Of a stretch of 64,000 nucleotides of DNA, positions 9,127 to 18,570 are shown piece by piece. The DNA lies in contig DATNQN010000070.1 in assembly GCA_036703985.1 (NCBI GenBank), positions 62,001 through 126,000 of the forward strand. The letters are read 5' to 3'. The DNA is from Leptolyngbyaceae cyanobacterium (GTDB taxonomy: Bacteria; Cyanobacteriota; Cyanobacteriia; Cyanobacteriales; Aerosakkonemataceae). The notes beneath the pieces are model-generated. The model was not told where the DNA came from and made no database searches. It saw nothing but the letters and a program-made list of their open reading frames with translations. The position numbers were made by a program, and so were the translations under genes. Numbering within the stretch: the first letter of the stretch is position 1; each line of letters opens with the position of its first letter.

Positions 9127-9404
9127 CGTTCGGGGTGTTAACTCAACAACTTAATATTCGGTGAAAATAGTTTAGTGATTCGTGACTGAACTCTGCCGTA
9201 AAAAGTGATAATTCCAAGCCGAACGAGTGAGTCAAAGGTTTAATCACCCGTGACTCAAGCTAAAACACAACTGTGAGCGAAGTCACATGGAGAGCGGCTT
9301 GCAAGAATTTGGATAGATAGATAAGGATAGGAGAGTTCGCGCTCTGTAAGGGAAAGTGGACTTTAGCCTGAGGTTTGAACCCCAGACGAAATCTTGTAAT
9401 GTAC

Positions 9405-9537
9405 TAAGTAGGATGGTATGGATAAATCCACATAGGCAGGGCGGGTAAGATAAGCGAGTAAAACGGTTGTATATCAAGCACTCTAATTAAACCTGCCCCT
9501 ACAAATCCACCCTCGTTTTTTTACACCTACCTACTTA
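9405..9537. repeat. 133-bp MITE-like repeat, copy A
   Basis: Begins TAAGTAGGATGG and ends CCTACCTACTTA, which are near-perfect terminal inverted repeats (10 of 12). A second copy of exactly the same length lies at 53568-53700 with about 114 of 133 positions identical by eye. Inner G-rich and C-rich blocks (GGGCGGGT and ACCTGCCC) can also pair, so the whole unit folds as a long hairpin. It encodes nothing credible. It looks like a miniature non-autonomous element; flanking target-site duplications were not evident. Confidence 0.75.
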
Positions 9538-9589
9538 CAACACTATCGAGTAACTACATTCCCAATCACGATCGTTCTGGCTGCCCGGT

Positions 9590-10813
9590 TCAACCTTGCT
9601 GCGATGTTTTGAGGCTGGAGCCTCGATTTTGTGATTGCGATCGAGATTCAGCTAAAATAATCGCCAAACCTTGCACTAATCTTCCCATCCCTTCTACTGC
9701 CGTTTCTTCTTGTAAAGCACCATAAGCAACTCTTAAATAGCACCCATTTTCTATCCCGAAAGTATCGCCGGGAATTACCGCTACGTGATGTTCTTTAATC
9801 AACCGTTCTACTAATTCCATCGCGCTGAGTTGAGTGTTAACTTTTAGTAAAAAATAGAAAGCACCATCAGCTTGGGGAACAGCACATAAGTGAGGAATTG
9901 AATTAAGTTGTTGCAAGCACTTTTCTCTCACTGTCTGAATTACAGCCATTTTTTCCTGACAGTATTCAATTCCTGCTTGTAATGCTTCTAAAGCCACATA
10001 TTGGGAAATAACTGGCGGACAAATTAAGATAGTATCTTGAATTTTTTTAACTGATAAAAGTAAGTGTTTGGGAATTACCATATACCCAATCCGCCAACTG
10101 GCAAAACCGTAAGCTTTAGAAAGGGAATAAAGGGAAATCGTGTGAGATGCACTATCTGTATTTGCGCCTGTGGAAAAGTGTTTTACTCCGTTATAAGTGA
10201 AGTATTCGTAAGCTTCATCGCTGATGTGATAAATTCCCCGTTGGCGACATATTTCATTAACTGCTTGTAATGCTTCTTTGGGATAAACTGCACCTGTGGG
10301 ATTGTTAGGCGAAATGGTAACAACCGCTCTTGTTTTATCAGTAATTGCTTTTTCTATAGCATCTAGACGTAACTGATAATTTTCATCGGTAGCTACCAGT
10401 ATAGGTCGGCAACTCGCGATCGCGATCGCCATTTCATGATTAAAATAATATGGCGTTTGCAGTATTATCTCATCCCCCGGCGAAGTAATCGCCAGTACCG
10501 CGTTCATAAACGCCATATTTCCGCCAGCAGTCACCACAATACAGCGATCGTCATCAATTTCGATCTTATTTTCAACTAACAGTTTATGTTTAATCGCTTC
10601 TTGTAAGGCTGGAATTCCTTCTACCGCTTGGTATTTGTGATTTTGGGGATTCGCTAGAAATTCGGTAATTTTTGCGATCGCATTTGACGGTGGGCCATAA
10701 TATACCACCCCTTGTCCCAAAGAAATCGTACCGGGACAACTGCGAATTAACTCCGCCACCACCGGAATAATCGGTGATTGCACCGCCTCCATTCTAAGAG
10801 TTTCGTTTCTCAT
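9590..10813 (-). CDS. PLP-dependent class I/II aminotransferase
   Basis: 407 residues. Fold-type I aminotransferase features are clear: LGQGVVYYGPP near the N-terminus, VVTAGGNMAF, the substrate-side NNPTGAVYP (about 169-177), the cofactor Asp in ISDEAYEYF, and the Schiff-base Lys in SLSKAYGFASWRIGY. The C-terminal Arg that binds the carboxylate lies in GCYLRVAYGAL. It would interconvert amino and keto acids; specificity is not clear (aspartate-, aromatic- or branched-chain type). Its ATG overlaps the stop of the upstream Rpn-like gene (ATGA), so the two are translationally coupled, a surprising partnership. Confidence 0.88.
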   Translation of the reverse strand: MRNETLRMEAVQSPIIPVVAELIRSCPGTISLGQGVVYYGPPSNAIAKITEFLANPQNHKYQAVEGIPALQEAIKHKLLVENKIEIDDDRCIVVTAGGNMAFMNAVLAITSPGDEIILQTPYYFNHEMAIAIASCRPILVATDENYQLRLDAIEKAITDKTRAVVTISPNNPTGAVYPKEALQAVNEICRQRGIYHISDEAYEYFTYNGVKHFSTGANTDSASHTISLYSLSKAYGFASWRIGYMVIPKHLLLSVKKIQDTILICPPVISQYVALEALQAGIEYCQEKMAVIQTVREKCLQQLNSIPHLCAVPQADGAFYFLLKVNTQLSAMELVERLIKEHHVAVIPGDTFGIENGCYLRVAYGALQEETAVEGMGRLVQGLAIILAESRSQSQNRGSSLKTSQQG

Positions 10814-11730
10814 TCAATCCCAAATCTAGCCAACAACTCTTCGCGAGATAATTGCAGAAGCAAACGCGAATATTCCTCTGGCGGCAATTGTAACAAAGGT
10901 TCAATTACCCTAGATAATTCTTCATCTACAGCACCAAATCGCAGCCTCAACAAATTTCCTACTACCAGACGACGTTCTTCTAGACTTCCTTCTCGTACTC
11001 CTTCTCGTAATCCTTCTTGGCGTCCTTCCCGTAAAGTATTTTCCCGCCATTCCAGATAAGCTGGTGTTAAATTCATAATCAATTCCCTCTCATCTTCCGT
11101 TAAATTATCTTTTCTTTCAACGCTAATCCGCCAGGTAGAAACTAGTTCTAATATGTTCCTGCGTAATCTGTTTTCCGGAGGAAGTGCGGTAATTTCATTA
11201 ATAGCTTGTTGCTGAGTTATCCCTTTTCCCAGAATTCTCAGCCAAAGCGTTTCTGAATTAACTGGTAATTGATTTATCGCCACTATCCCCGTTTTTAAGG
11301 ATTCGGCTAACAAGTAAACACCTTGCGGCCAATTGTCTGGCTCTAGTTTAGCACCAAAGCTATCGACTAAAGCTGGGGAAGCAGAGGTTGCCAAAATCCA
11401 CAAAATTGGCAATTCATTTTCGGGAAGTTCCTCATCTTCGCGCCTTGCTCTGCGCTGTAACTCGCCATGCAGAGAAAATAGTTTAATGATACAGTTGCGA
11501 ATCTCTGTTTTGCTGGGTTGGTTGCGAAATGGTTCCAGCAAGCAGGGCGTAGATACCATTTTACCCAGTAATCCCAGGATTTCGCGATCGGCTGTTGGAT
11601 CGGGTGCAAAAGAGATATCAACTTGGCGAGTTTCTCCAGCAATTTCGCGGCTGATTTCTATTTCGCCAAGTGTTGCGAGTAGTTCTTCTAAATATTGTTT
11701 AGCGAATTGATCGTGCGGTTGTCTGGTCAT
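10810..11730 (-). CDS. Rpn-like/DUF4351 cyanobacterial protein
   Basis: 306 residues. The N-terminus HDQFAKQYLEELLATLGE followed by RQVDISFAPD is typical of the large cyanobacterial family related to Rpn recombination-promoting nucleases (PD-(D/E)xK fold). The catalytic core is not strongly preserved here: Asp in VDISF is present, but I do not see the E-x-K strand. A charged repeat (LREGRQEGLREGVREG, about 231-247) leads into the C-terminal DUF4351 helix bundle, with RLRFGAVDEELSRVI and the terminal LLARFG. Many copies per genome are usual in filamentous cyanobacteria. It is coupled to the aminotransferase downstream. Confidence 0.75.
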   Translation of the reverse strand: MTRQPHDQFAKQYLEELLATLGEIEISREIAGETRQVDISFAPDPTADREILGLLGKMVSTPCLLEPFRNQPSKTEIRNCIIKLFSLHGELQRRARREDEELPENELPILWILATSASPALVDSFGAKLEPDNWPQGVYLLAESLKTGIVAINQLPVNSETLWLRILGKGITQQQAINEITALPPENRLRRNILELVSTWRISVERKDNLTEDERELIMNLTPAYLEWRENTLREGRQEGLREGVREGSLEERRLVVGNLLRLRFGAVDEELSRVIEPLLQLPPEEYSRLLLQLSREELLARFGIE

Positions 11731-11942
11731 CTGATGCCAGGATTTTTAATTTTATTTATTATAAATTTTAGGGGAGTCAAATAAAATAATTTATAGCAAG
11801 CGCCAAGGCGTTTAAGCCATACTTAATTGCTCAAACCATTGATTTTCTTAGTTTTTACCTTTTGGCTTCTGCATAAAAGCCCTCTTTCTTCTACTATAAA
11901 TTGAAAATCATTAATCTTAAACTTCCGACGCATACTCATAAC

Positions 11943-11964
11943 AAAAAACCCCCATCAATGGGGG
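11943..11964 (-). terminator. leftward intrinsic terminator
   Basis: On the minus strand CCCCCA pairs with TGGGGG around a short loop and is followed by TTTTTT. It lies about 25 bp beyond the stop of the transglutaminase-like gene and ends that transcript. Confidence 0.8.
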
Positions 11965-11986
11965 CTAAAATTTTACCTAATTTACT

Positions 11987-14341
11987 CTAAACAGATCTAC
12001 GCCTCCTCAACTTCTTAAACTGGGAACTCCTCAAAACTTCCAATCTCCGCCGCAAATAACCCAAATTAGGAGACTCGTTCCCATATCGCCAACGAACATA
12101 AGCTTGGGAAATTTCTTCAATCGCTTGGACACTTTCACCAGAATATTTCTGCCGAGATACAGTTACATATTCCAATGGCGTAGAAGCGGGATGTTTACGC
12201 AAACCTTGCTCTCCCAACCATCTCAGCATCTGTTGATAAATGCTTTCCATTGGATGCAATTTACTCAACCAAATTTGATAGCGCCAATATTGCCAACCCT
12301 GCCAACTTAACCAGCCTAAAAAGCTGAGCGCGATCGCAATTACTAAAGCAGTAAATAATCCAGCCCAACCTTGATTAAACAAACCTAAAAACCAAGCAAT
12401 TCCCCCAAACAACCAAACGAAAATAAACCCAAATACATTATTGAAAAAATTAGTTACAGGTGAAGGTAACCAACCTGCTACCCACTGCCAAAATTTTTGA
12501 AGTGGTGTAAAAGTTTGATATTCTTCAATCGATGGAGGAATCAAAGGATGACCGGGAATTGGATCGAAAGCGAACCAACCATACTTGGGAAAAAATACCT
12601 CAGTCATTAAATAAGCGTCGGTATTTTTCACCACGTATAAACCAGTAAAAGGATTGAATTCACCGGGAGCAAATCCTCCTACTACTCTGGCTGGAATGCC
12701 AATCGAGCGCAACATGATCGTGTAAGCAGTGGTGAAATGATCGCCATAACCTCCCGTGATTTTTTGTCCGGGAGGACTGTTTTTATAACCAAATAAAAAC
12801 GCTTCCACCAAATCTTCGTTATCTTCTAAAAATGGCGGCTCTTTTTCCAATTTATAGCTGGGATTTTGCTTCAGGTATTGAGCAAGATAAAGAGCTTTTT
12901 CGTATGCAGTAGTAACTGGTTTACTTGTCTTCGATACCTGATTAGAATTAGCTAAAATTTCTTCCGTGCGTTGGCGGACTTTTTCTTTGATACTGGCAGG
13001 TACTTCCAAATAGTATTTCTGGATATTTTTAGAGTACTTAGTTGAGGCTTGATTGAGCAGGGTACGATCGCGATACGGTACATCTGAAACTACAGTATAA
13101 GTAAGACCCTCATTCAAATCTACTGGCGATCGCAATCCACCTTCCGTATCGATTGCTATTTTTTCAGTAGGGAAATAGATATCTTTAGCATATAGCATCG
13201 CTGGCATCAAATTTGGCATATCCGATACCACCGTATAAGTTTGCACCACTTCCTGAATACGATTAGCGATTGGCGGTGTAGGTAGCATAAACTTATAAGA
13301 CCAACTACCGCGATCGATAGTCGTTGTTTGTTCATTACGAGAAATTTCCCAACCCTGTCCGGTGTAGCGATCGAATGCCAATACCCGCCAAAAACCTTCC
13401 ACTTGCGATCGCACCCTTAACACCACTTTCGGCTTTAAAAAGCCTCGCAAATTTTGATTGATTTTGGCATTAAAACCGTAATAAAAAGTCTCATCTAATT
13501 CCCCAGCACCCTGTTCCTTATTTCTACCTTGACCAGTACCGTTACCGTTACTACCTTCCCCGTTACGATTGTATCCGGGATTACGGATACTGCGTCCGTC
13601 AAAACTGCCCGTAAACTCGATCGGTGAACTGACGGGAAAAGATCTGAGTTGATAGCCCGGAACTCTCGGTAAAAACGCAAAAATCGTTAAGCCGATCGCG
13701 ACAACTACCAACAACAAAAAACTTAATCTTTTCAAAGAAAAAGGAAAAACTAACTTTCGTCGGCTCCCTTTCTCCCAATTTTGGAATAAACTTTCCCTTA
13801 ATCCCAGTCGCGATCGATAATCTAGCACCAAAACTGGGAGCGCGATCGCTAGAAACAACAACAACAAAGGCGCAAAAGCCATTGTCTGACTCAGGGTAGC
13901 CGCCACCCCCAATAAAATCAGACCGATCACCATCGAATAACCCAAATCCTTACGGCGCGGTAAATCAAAACTGTGTAAAACTTGCAGTTGAATTAACAAC
14001 TCAGCCAAAATAAACCGGGTATCGTTCAGCGCATCTCTCAAATTAGTCAGAAAATACGCCAAAGCCCAAATCATCCCGATCGCGATTAAAAACTTCATGG
14101 GAATATTGCGATGGCGACGGCGATACCAACTCCAAGTCGCGCCTACAATGCTCAACGGTACCGCCCAAAAGCTGATTTGAGTTTCCGCCGCCACATCTGT
14201 AGCGATAATTCCCACTACCACTAAAGCCTGCACTAGTACCCGCAGCCAAATCGACTCTTCCGGTTCTGGTGCGGGGACAGCCCCTAAGCGCTGCCGCAAT
14301 CTAGCAAAAAAGGGTGCATTCTTGAATGTATCAAAAGTCAT
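11987..14341 (-). CDS. TgpA-like transglutaminase-fold membrane protein lacking catalytic Cys and His
   Basis: 784 residues with the TgpA layout (DUF3488, transglutaminase-like core, DUF4129). There are about five to six N-terminal membrane segments (residues 30-230), a periplasmic domain, the transglutaminase-like core (about 480-600), further membrane segments (about 630-690) and a cytoplasmic tail. In active members the core reads GYCEHF; here it reads GYGDHF with Gly533 in place of the nucleophilic Cys. The His-bearing HAW motif is DAY (Asp575), while the third residue survives in WFAFDP. It is therefore probably a non-catalytic scaffold or binding protein. It lies downstream of hetZ-patU on the same strand and ends at a terminator. 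Confidence 0.86.
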   Translation of the reverse strand: MTFDTFKNAPFFARLRQRLGAVPAPEPEESIWLRVLVQALVVVGIIATDVAAETQISFWAVPLSIVGATWSWYRRRHRNIPMKFLIAIGMIWALAYFLTNLRDALNDTRFILAELLIQLQVLHSFDLPRRKDLGYSMVIGLILLGVAATLSQTMAFAPLLLLFLAIALPVLVLDYRSRLGLRESLFQNWEKGSRRKLVFPFSLKRLSFLLLVVVAIGLTIFAFLPRVPGYQLRSFPVSSPIEFTGSFDGRSIRNPGYNRNGEGSNGNGTGQGRNKEQGAGELDETFYYGFNAKINQNLRGFLKPKVVLRVRSQVEGFWRVLAFDRYTGQGWEISRNEQTTTIDRGSWSYKFMLPTPPIANRIQEVVQTYTVVSDMPNLMPAMLYAKDIYFPTEKIAIDTEGGLRSPVDLNEGLTYTVVSDVPYRDRTLLNQASTKYSKNIQKYYLEVPASIKEKVRQRTEEILANSNQVSKTSKPVTTAYEKALYLAQYLKQNPSYKLEKEPPFLEDNEDLVEAFLFGYKNSPPGQKITGGYGDHFTTAYTIMLRSIGIPARVVGGFAPGEFNPFTGLYVVKNTDAYLMTEVFFPKYGWFAFDPIPGHPLIPPSIEEYQTFTPLQKFWQWVAGWLPSPVTNFFNNVFGFIFVWLFGGIAWFLGLFNQGWAGLFTALVIAIALSFLGWLSWQGWQYWRYQIWLSKLHPMESIYQQMLRWLGEQGLRKHPASTPLEYVTVSRQKYSGESVQAIEEISQAYVRWRYGNESPNLGYLRRRLEVLRSSQFKKLRRRRSV

Positions 14342-14501
14342 TTGTCAAAAATCATCGCTCGTCATTTAGTTGTTAGCAATCATCTCGCTACTAACTAATA
14401 ACCAATATGTAATATTCGATGACCAAATGACCAATGACCGATCCACTATCTACTGGTAAAGCATTGGGCCAAATTTCTCCCAATGCTTGATTTAAACTAT
14501 C

Positions 14502-15575
14502 CTAACCATTCACCAACAGCGCAAAAATCAACGGCTTCTGACCGATTTGCTGAAATTGAACTTCTAAAGGATAAGTTTGATTAGGTTCCAAATCAAATAA
14601 TTCAACGCTCAGACAACCGGGATCGGGTCGGTGAGTAGCTGCTTGGGCTTGACCCACTTGCAACTTTAAACTGCCACCACAGGGAAACTGACCCCCTATC
14701 CTCACAGACCCGATCGATCCTTTTTCCGTTTGATATTGAGCCTCCAAAGTTAGCAAACCAGCAGTAGTCTGCCATTGCCTTTCGACAGCCAACTGATTTG
14801 GCGATAAATTAAGAGTGAGAGCGCTCAGAATTTCCCTAGCCGCTAGCAGTAACAAAACCATTTGTTCTGCCACTGTTGCCCCTTCATAGCTGCGCGGAAA
14901 CCTAGACTCTTGATGAAAAAAACTAACCTCAGAGGTATCTTTTTTAGGAAGAGGCATTAATATCTTGTCAGCGAACTTACTTAACATCTGAGAATGGCCG
15001 GGAAAAAGCGTTTCCAAAGCACGTACTAGTTTCGCCTTTTCATTTCTAGACGAAAGAACTACTGCCTGACAGCGTTCTAACAATTGAGCGAAAACTTTCG
15101 GGGCGATCGCAACTGGCAATCCGATCTTCTCTTGCTGAGGCGTCCATAAATCCCTTTGGAATGCGGATTCGGACTCGATCTTACTTGGGCGGTCAGGTTC
15201 GTAATCAGAAATCTCGGTTTCCCACGGAAATAGGGGTGGATTACTCTGGATTTCCTTCTGTAGCCGACGCTTTAAAAGGGCTTGGAAACGCTCTTTGACA
15301 GCAGGAATATCTGCTGGTCTAGGTGGTTGCTGCAAGACCTCTGGTTCAATAGTGCTGGAGAGTGCCGCGTTCAATACTTCTGACTCCAGTAAATCGAAAT
15401 CATCTATTTCCCAATTTTCAAAATCACAATCCTCTAATTCAGAACTACTCAGACTATCACCTGAAGGAAAATCTTCATTGAGACTTTCCTCGCCACGGGA
15501 TTTGGCTTTCAGGTGGTCGCTTTGTAGTAACCACGCGAGGAATTGTTCAGGGAAGGCTTCTATGTCTCTGTTCAT
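14502..15575 (-). CDS. patU: PatU, heterocyst-pattern protein
   Basis: 357 residues from the ATG at 15575 (MNRDIEAFPEQFLAWLLQS); an in-frame ATG four codons upstream is possible. The N-terminus and the position directly behind hetZ identify PatU. In Anabaena PCC 7120, as I recall, the gene is split into patU5 and patU3; here it is one intact frame. A strongly acidic low-complexity region (about 35-85, many D/E/S) links the N-terminal helix to a C-terminal beta-rich domain (about 245-355). The start overlaps the hetZ end by 29 bp, implying coupling. PatU proteins act with HetZ in setting cell pattern in Anabaena; the biochemical role is unknown. Confidence 0.85.
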   Translation of the reverse strand: MNRDIEAFPEQFLAWLLQSDHLKAKSRGEESLNEDFPSGDSLSSSELEDCDFENWEIDDFDLLESEVLNAALSSTIEPEVLQQPPRPADIPAVKERFQALLKRRLQKEIQSNPPLFPWETEISDYEPDRPSKIESESAFQRDLWTPQQEKIGLPVAIAPKVFAQLLERCQAVVLSSRNEKAKLVRALETLFPGHSQMLSKFADKILMPLPKKDTSEVSFFHQESRFPRSYEGATVAEQMVLLLLAAREILSALTLNLSPNQLAVERQWQTTAGLLTLEAQYQTEKGSIGSVRIGGQFPCGGSLKLQVGQAQAATHRPDPGCLSVELFDLEPNQTYPLEVQFQQIGQKPLIFALLVNG

Positions 15576-16797
15576 CAGTCGATGCACCCGATCCGGACAC
15601 GAATGAATTGCGAATATCCCAAGCTTTCTCTAGAAGCTTAAACCACTGCTTGTGAACCTGGTTGACCGTCCACCCCAGCTGGCGTCCGATCTCTCGATCG
15701 GAAATAGTTTGTTGCTTCATTTGCAGTAACCTGAGGTACTCTGGCTCTAGTTGAGCCAGAAAATCTTGCCATTGCTTTTGCGTCAAGCCAAGATTTCTTT
15801 CTAAATCTGCTTCCAACCACTCATGCACCAGTTCCCACCGATGCAACAGAGCAAAGCGAATTAAATGATACTTAAACCGCTGTTGCAAATAATCTCGCTG
15901 ACGCGGTGTTAAGCCCATTATGGCCTCTATTTCGCTGGTAGTCAGATCTTGCAACCGAAGCGCGAAATAATCCGCGCAGTCCTCTTGCTGACGTTCTTGT
16001 AAATAAGCCATTAACTCGTTAATCACCGACTGGCGCAGGGCATCCTCCTGACCGAGCGGTTCTTCCTGCGCGATCATCGCTTGTCGCACTTGCTGCAACA
16101 AAGCTTCATCCGAGCTAATCTCTGATTCAGAAGCTCCTCCCTCAGCCACCTGTTCCATATCAACAGAAGTCTCCGGTGGTTGTTTTTGAACGAAGGTCTG
16201 CGCCCGTAAAATAATTAATTGCTGGCTCCGGGAACCAGCTAAACGAATTCGGCGCTTGGCATAACGTTCTGTAAAAGCCAGATATTCGGCCAACTCCAGC
16301 AGAGTTTCCGGTCGGTAAGTCGGATTCGTAGGGGCAATTTGGCAAGTTGCTCCTTCCCGGCGAAAAGCATTTAAAGCTTCTACATAAAATCCCTGTAAGA
16401 AATCTTCGATTAAAGTCAAGCGATTTTCATAGAGCGAAGATGCTCCAGGTGGTGTAATGTAACGATAGACGATCGCACTCAGAGTACTGTGTAATTCTAC
16501 CCGTCCGCCAGGAGACCCCAACTTATAGTAATTGAGGCATTGCTGTAGGCGGTGACGGGCGAGTTTTGTAGCCCAAGTTTCCACAGCGCCTAGTTCTTGA
16601 ATGCGTCTACTTTCGTTACATATTCGCATTACTTCCGTGGCTAGACGCGCTGCGACTTCTCGGCAATTCTGCTCTGAAGCACGGGTTGACTGCTTGAGTT
16701 CGTTGAAGAGCAGTTGAAAAATAGCCTCCACGCTAGCAGATTTCTCCCAAGCTAGTTGTTGTTGGCGCTGGCTGATTGAGCCATTACTTAGATTCAA
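15547..16797 (-). CDS. hetZ: HetZ, developmental regulator
   Basis: 416 residues, close to the roughly 400 of Anabaena HetZ. Diagnostic blocks are FQLLFNELKQST, CREVAARLATEVMRICNES, ARHRLQQCLNYYKLGSP, VELHSTLSAIVYRYI and LTPRQRDYLQQRFKYHLIRF. The C-terminus holds a probable helix-turn-helix (SDREIGRQLGWTVNQVHKQW), and ends SGSGASTDEQ. In Anabaena HetZ is a DNA-binding regulator controlled by HetR that promotes early heterocyst commitment. Its presence here does not by itself show differentiation, because non-heterocystous filaments also keep it. It is the first gene of a likely hetZ-patU unit; the 249-bp upstream region holds no HetR site I could confirm. Confidence 0.92.
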   Translation of the reverse strand: MNLSNGSISQRQQQLAWEKSASVEAIFQLLFNELKQSTRASEQNCREVAARLATEVMRICNESRRIQELGAVETWATKLARHRLQQCLNYYKLGSPGGRVELHSTLSAIVYRYITPPGASSLYENRLTLIEDFLQGFYVEALNAFRREGATCQIAPTNPTYRPETLLELAEYLAFTERYAKRRIRLAGSRSQQLIILRAQTFVQKQPPETSVDMEQVAEGGASESEISSDEALLQQVRQAMIAQEEPLGQEDALRQSVINELMAYLQERQQEDCADYFALRLQDLTTSEIEAIMGLTPRQRDYLQQRFKYHLIRFALLHRWELVHEWLEADLERNLGLTQKQWQDFLAQLEPEYLRLLQMKQQTISDREIGRQLGWTVNQVHKQWFKLLEKAWDIRNSFVSGSGASTDEQRHRSLP

Positions 16798-17046
16798 TGG
16801 CGGAGCCTTAGACCACCCGTTCCCAAACAGACAGTAAAAGTTCTCGCATTTGGTTTGCTCCTTAACGCACCCGCAAATTCTTCTTCCCGAATGCGAATCT
16901 GGTTACACCATCACTAGGCGAGCGCCCAGATTTCTCCCTGTCTCGTCAATACTTCATTAATATCCTGACCCTAGCACACTTCAATGCGATGATTTGAGTG
17001 AGTAGCTAGACTCAAATGTAGACGACCAAAGCTTTTGAACGTTCCA

Positions 17047-17535
17047 ATGGAATTAGATCGACAAATTCAGCTTTTAATTGATAACGCACCCCAAGATGGG
17101 CATACTCCCCAAGCCATGAAAACTTTAGCACCAGTTCTCAAAAACTTGGCCGAGCAACTGCGCCATTCGCAATACTATATCCTGCAAACCTTGGATCGAA
17201 ACTGGATATTGACTACTTTAAGCAATCGTGCTAATCCAGGCATGGAAAAGCGTGTTATTTATGCTTTCGCAAATCTCCAAGATGTCACAGCCGACCCGCA
17301 TTTTCTCAAAGACCCTCAAGTAATGGCTGTTCCAGTTCCGGTTACCCATATCTTATTTCAAATGGTGGCTATGAACGCAGTTGATAGTACGGTTTTTTTT
17401 GAAACACCAGGAAACCTTTCATCTGGAATAGAATTACGTCGGGAAGATTTACAAAATTTAATTAGGTCTGAATTACAACAAAATTCTGCTACACAAAAAA
17501 TCAGGCGGAGTCATCTTCCGCCTGACATAGCATGA
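17047..17535 (+). CDS. conserved hypothetical protein beside hetZ
   Basis: 162 residues from ATG 17047; a TTG four codons upstream is an alternative, and neither has a clear ribosome site. The sequence is soluble alpha/beta: an N-terminal helical part (ELDRQIQLLIDNAP, LKNLAEQLRHSQYYIL), then a beta region (WILTTLSNR, RVIYAFANLQDV). I know no family name. It is divergent from hetZ and converges with sds. Its last eight codons overlap a hairpin (17501-17525) that acts as the terminator of the opposing gene. Confidence 0.72.
   Translation: MELDRQIQLLIDNAPQDGHTPQAMKTLAPVLKNLAEQLRHSQYYILQTLDRNWILTTLSNRANPGMEKRVIYAFANLQDVTADPHFLKDPQVMAVPVPVTHILFQMVAMNAVDSTVFFETPGNLSSGIELRREDLQNLIRSELQQNSATQKIRRSHLPPDIA
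17495..17525 (-). terminator. leftward terminator embedded in a convergent gene's 3' end
   Basis: On the minus strand TCAGGCGGA, a seven-base loop, TCCGCCTGA and then TTTTTTG form a textbook intrinsic terminator. It lies 74 bp beyond the sds stop at 17599 but inside the coding sequence of the rightward gene ending at 17535. Confidence 0.75.
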
Positions 17536-17598
17536 AATGAATTGTCATTTCAGATTTTAGATTTTTACTTTTGAATTCTCAATCTAAAATCTGGAAAT

Positions 17599-18570
17599 TC
17601 AATACAAGCGACTTAATACGTAGTCAGCAATATCGATCAATGCTTGACGGGATTCGGAAGGCGATAAATCTGCCAGGTATTCCACTGCAGATTTTGCTTG
17701 TTGTGCCGCTAATTCGCGGGCTCGTTCAATTCCCATTCCTTCATTAATTAGTTCGAGCGCCTGCTCTAAATCTCCATCCTGAGAAAATTCTCTTTCTATT
17801 AACACCTCTAGATATGGCTTTTCTTGAAGAGCAAATATAGCTGGTGCAGTTAAATTGCCACTTCTTAAATCTGAACCCGCTGGTTTGCCTAAAACTTCTG
17901 TAGAACCAGTGAAATCCAAAATATCATCTACAACCTGGAACGCTAAGCCAAGATGACGCCCATAGCTATATAAATTATGTGCCATTTCCGCAGAAACTTC
18001 GCTCAAACAGCCAGCAGCCTTCGCACTGTTGGCAATTAAGGAAGCAGTTTTGTAATAACTTTTTTCCAGGTAAGCTTCGATTGATAAACTGGTATCGAAT
18101 CGATTGAGTCCCTGCTGAATTTCTCCTGCTGCCAAGTCCATAATCACCTCGGATAGGAGTTTAACAACCTCCAAATTATCCAAGTTAGCTAAGTACCACG
18201 AAGATTGAGCAAACAGAAAATCTCCTGCTAATACGGCGATGCGATTTCCAAACAGACTATGTACGGTAGATACTCCACGGCGCATTTCCGATTCGTCTAC
18301 TACATCATCATGCACCAAGCTAGCTGTGTGAATCATTTCGGTAATTTCTGCTAGCCGTCGATGACGGGAGGTAATCTCCTGCTTTTGGCTGGTAGCTCGC
18401 GAAATCAAAAGGACGATCGCAGGTCTCAGCCGCTTTCCTCCTGCTCCAAACAGGTGTTCTGCTGCGGCAGATAGGATAGGGTGACGCTTACCAACTAGCT
18501 GTTTTAAGTTCTCCGACAGCAAACGCAGGTCTGCTTCAACAGGTGAAAAGAGGGAGGTAGTTGAGGTCAT
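17599..18570 (-). CDS. sds: solanesyl (all-trans polyprenyl) diphosphate synthase
   Basis: 323 residues. It elongates farnesyl or geranylgeranyl diphosphate with isopentenyl diphosphate to make the plastoquinone side chain. Both Asp-rich motifs are intact: DDVVD at 88-92 and DDILD near 217, with GGKRLRP for pyrophosphate binding and GNLTAPAIFAL after the second motif. Length and sequence fit the long-chain cyanobacterial enzyme rather than the geranylgeranyl synthase CrtE. The order amiC-murI-sds near hetZ resembles, as I recall, Anabaena. It ends at a terminator inside the facing gene. Confidence 0.92.
   Translation of the reverse strand: MTSTTSLFSPVEADLRLLSENLKQLVGKRHPILSAAAEHLFGAGGKRLRPAIVLLISRATSQKQEITSRHRRLAEITEMIHTASLVHDDVVDESEMRRGVSTVHSLFGNRIAVLAGDFLFAQSSWYLANLDNLEVVKLLSEVIMDLAAGEIQQGLNRFDTSLSIEAYLEKSYYKTASLIANSAKAAGCLSEVSAEMAHNLYSYGRHLGLAFQVVDDILDFTGSTEVLGKPAGSDLRSGNLTAPAIFALQEKPYLEVLIEREFSQDGDLEQALELINEGMGIERARELAAQQAKSAVEYLADLSPSESRQALIDIADYVLSRLY

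Noticed and set aside
9283-9477. 64-codon leftward frame
   Set aside because: More than a third of it is the MITE-like repeat; not conserved in copy B.
16798-17046. HetR binding site upstream of hetZ
   Set aside because: A GGCG-AG-CGCC dyad is present near 16917, but it does not match the GGGTCTAACCCC-type site known to me.
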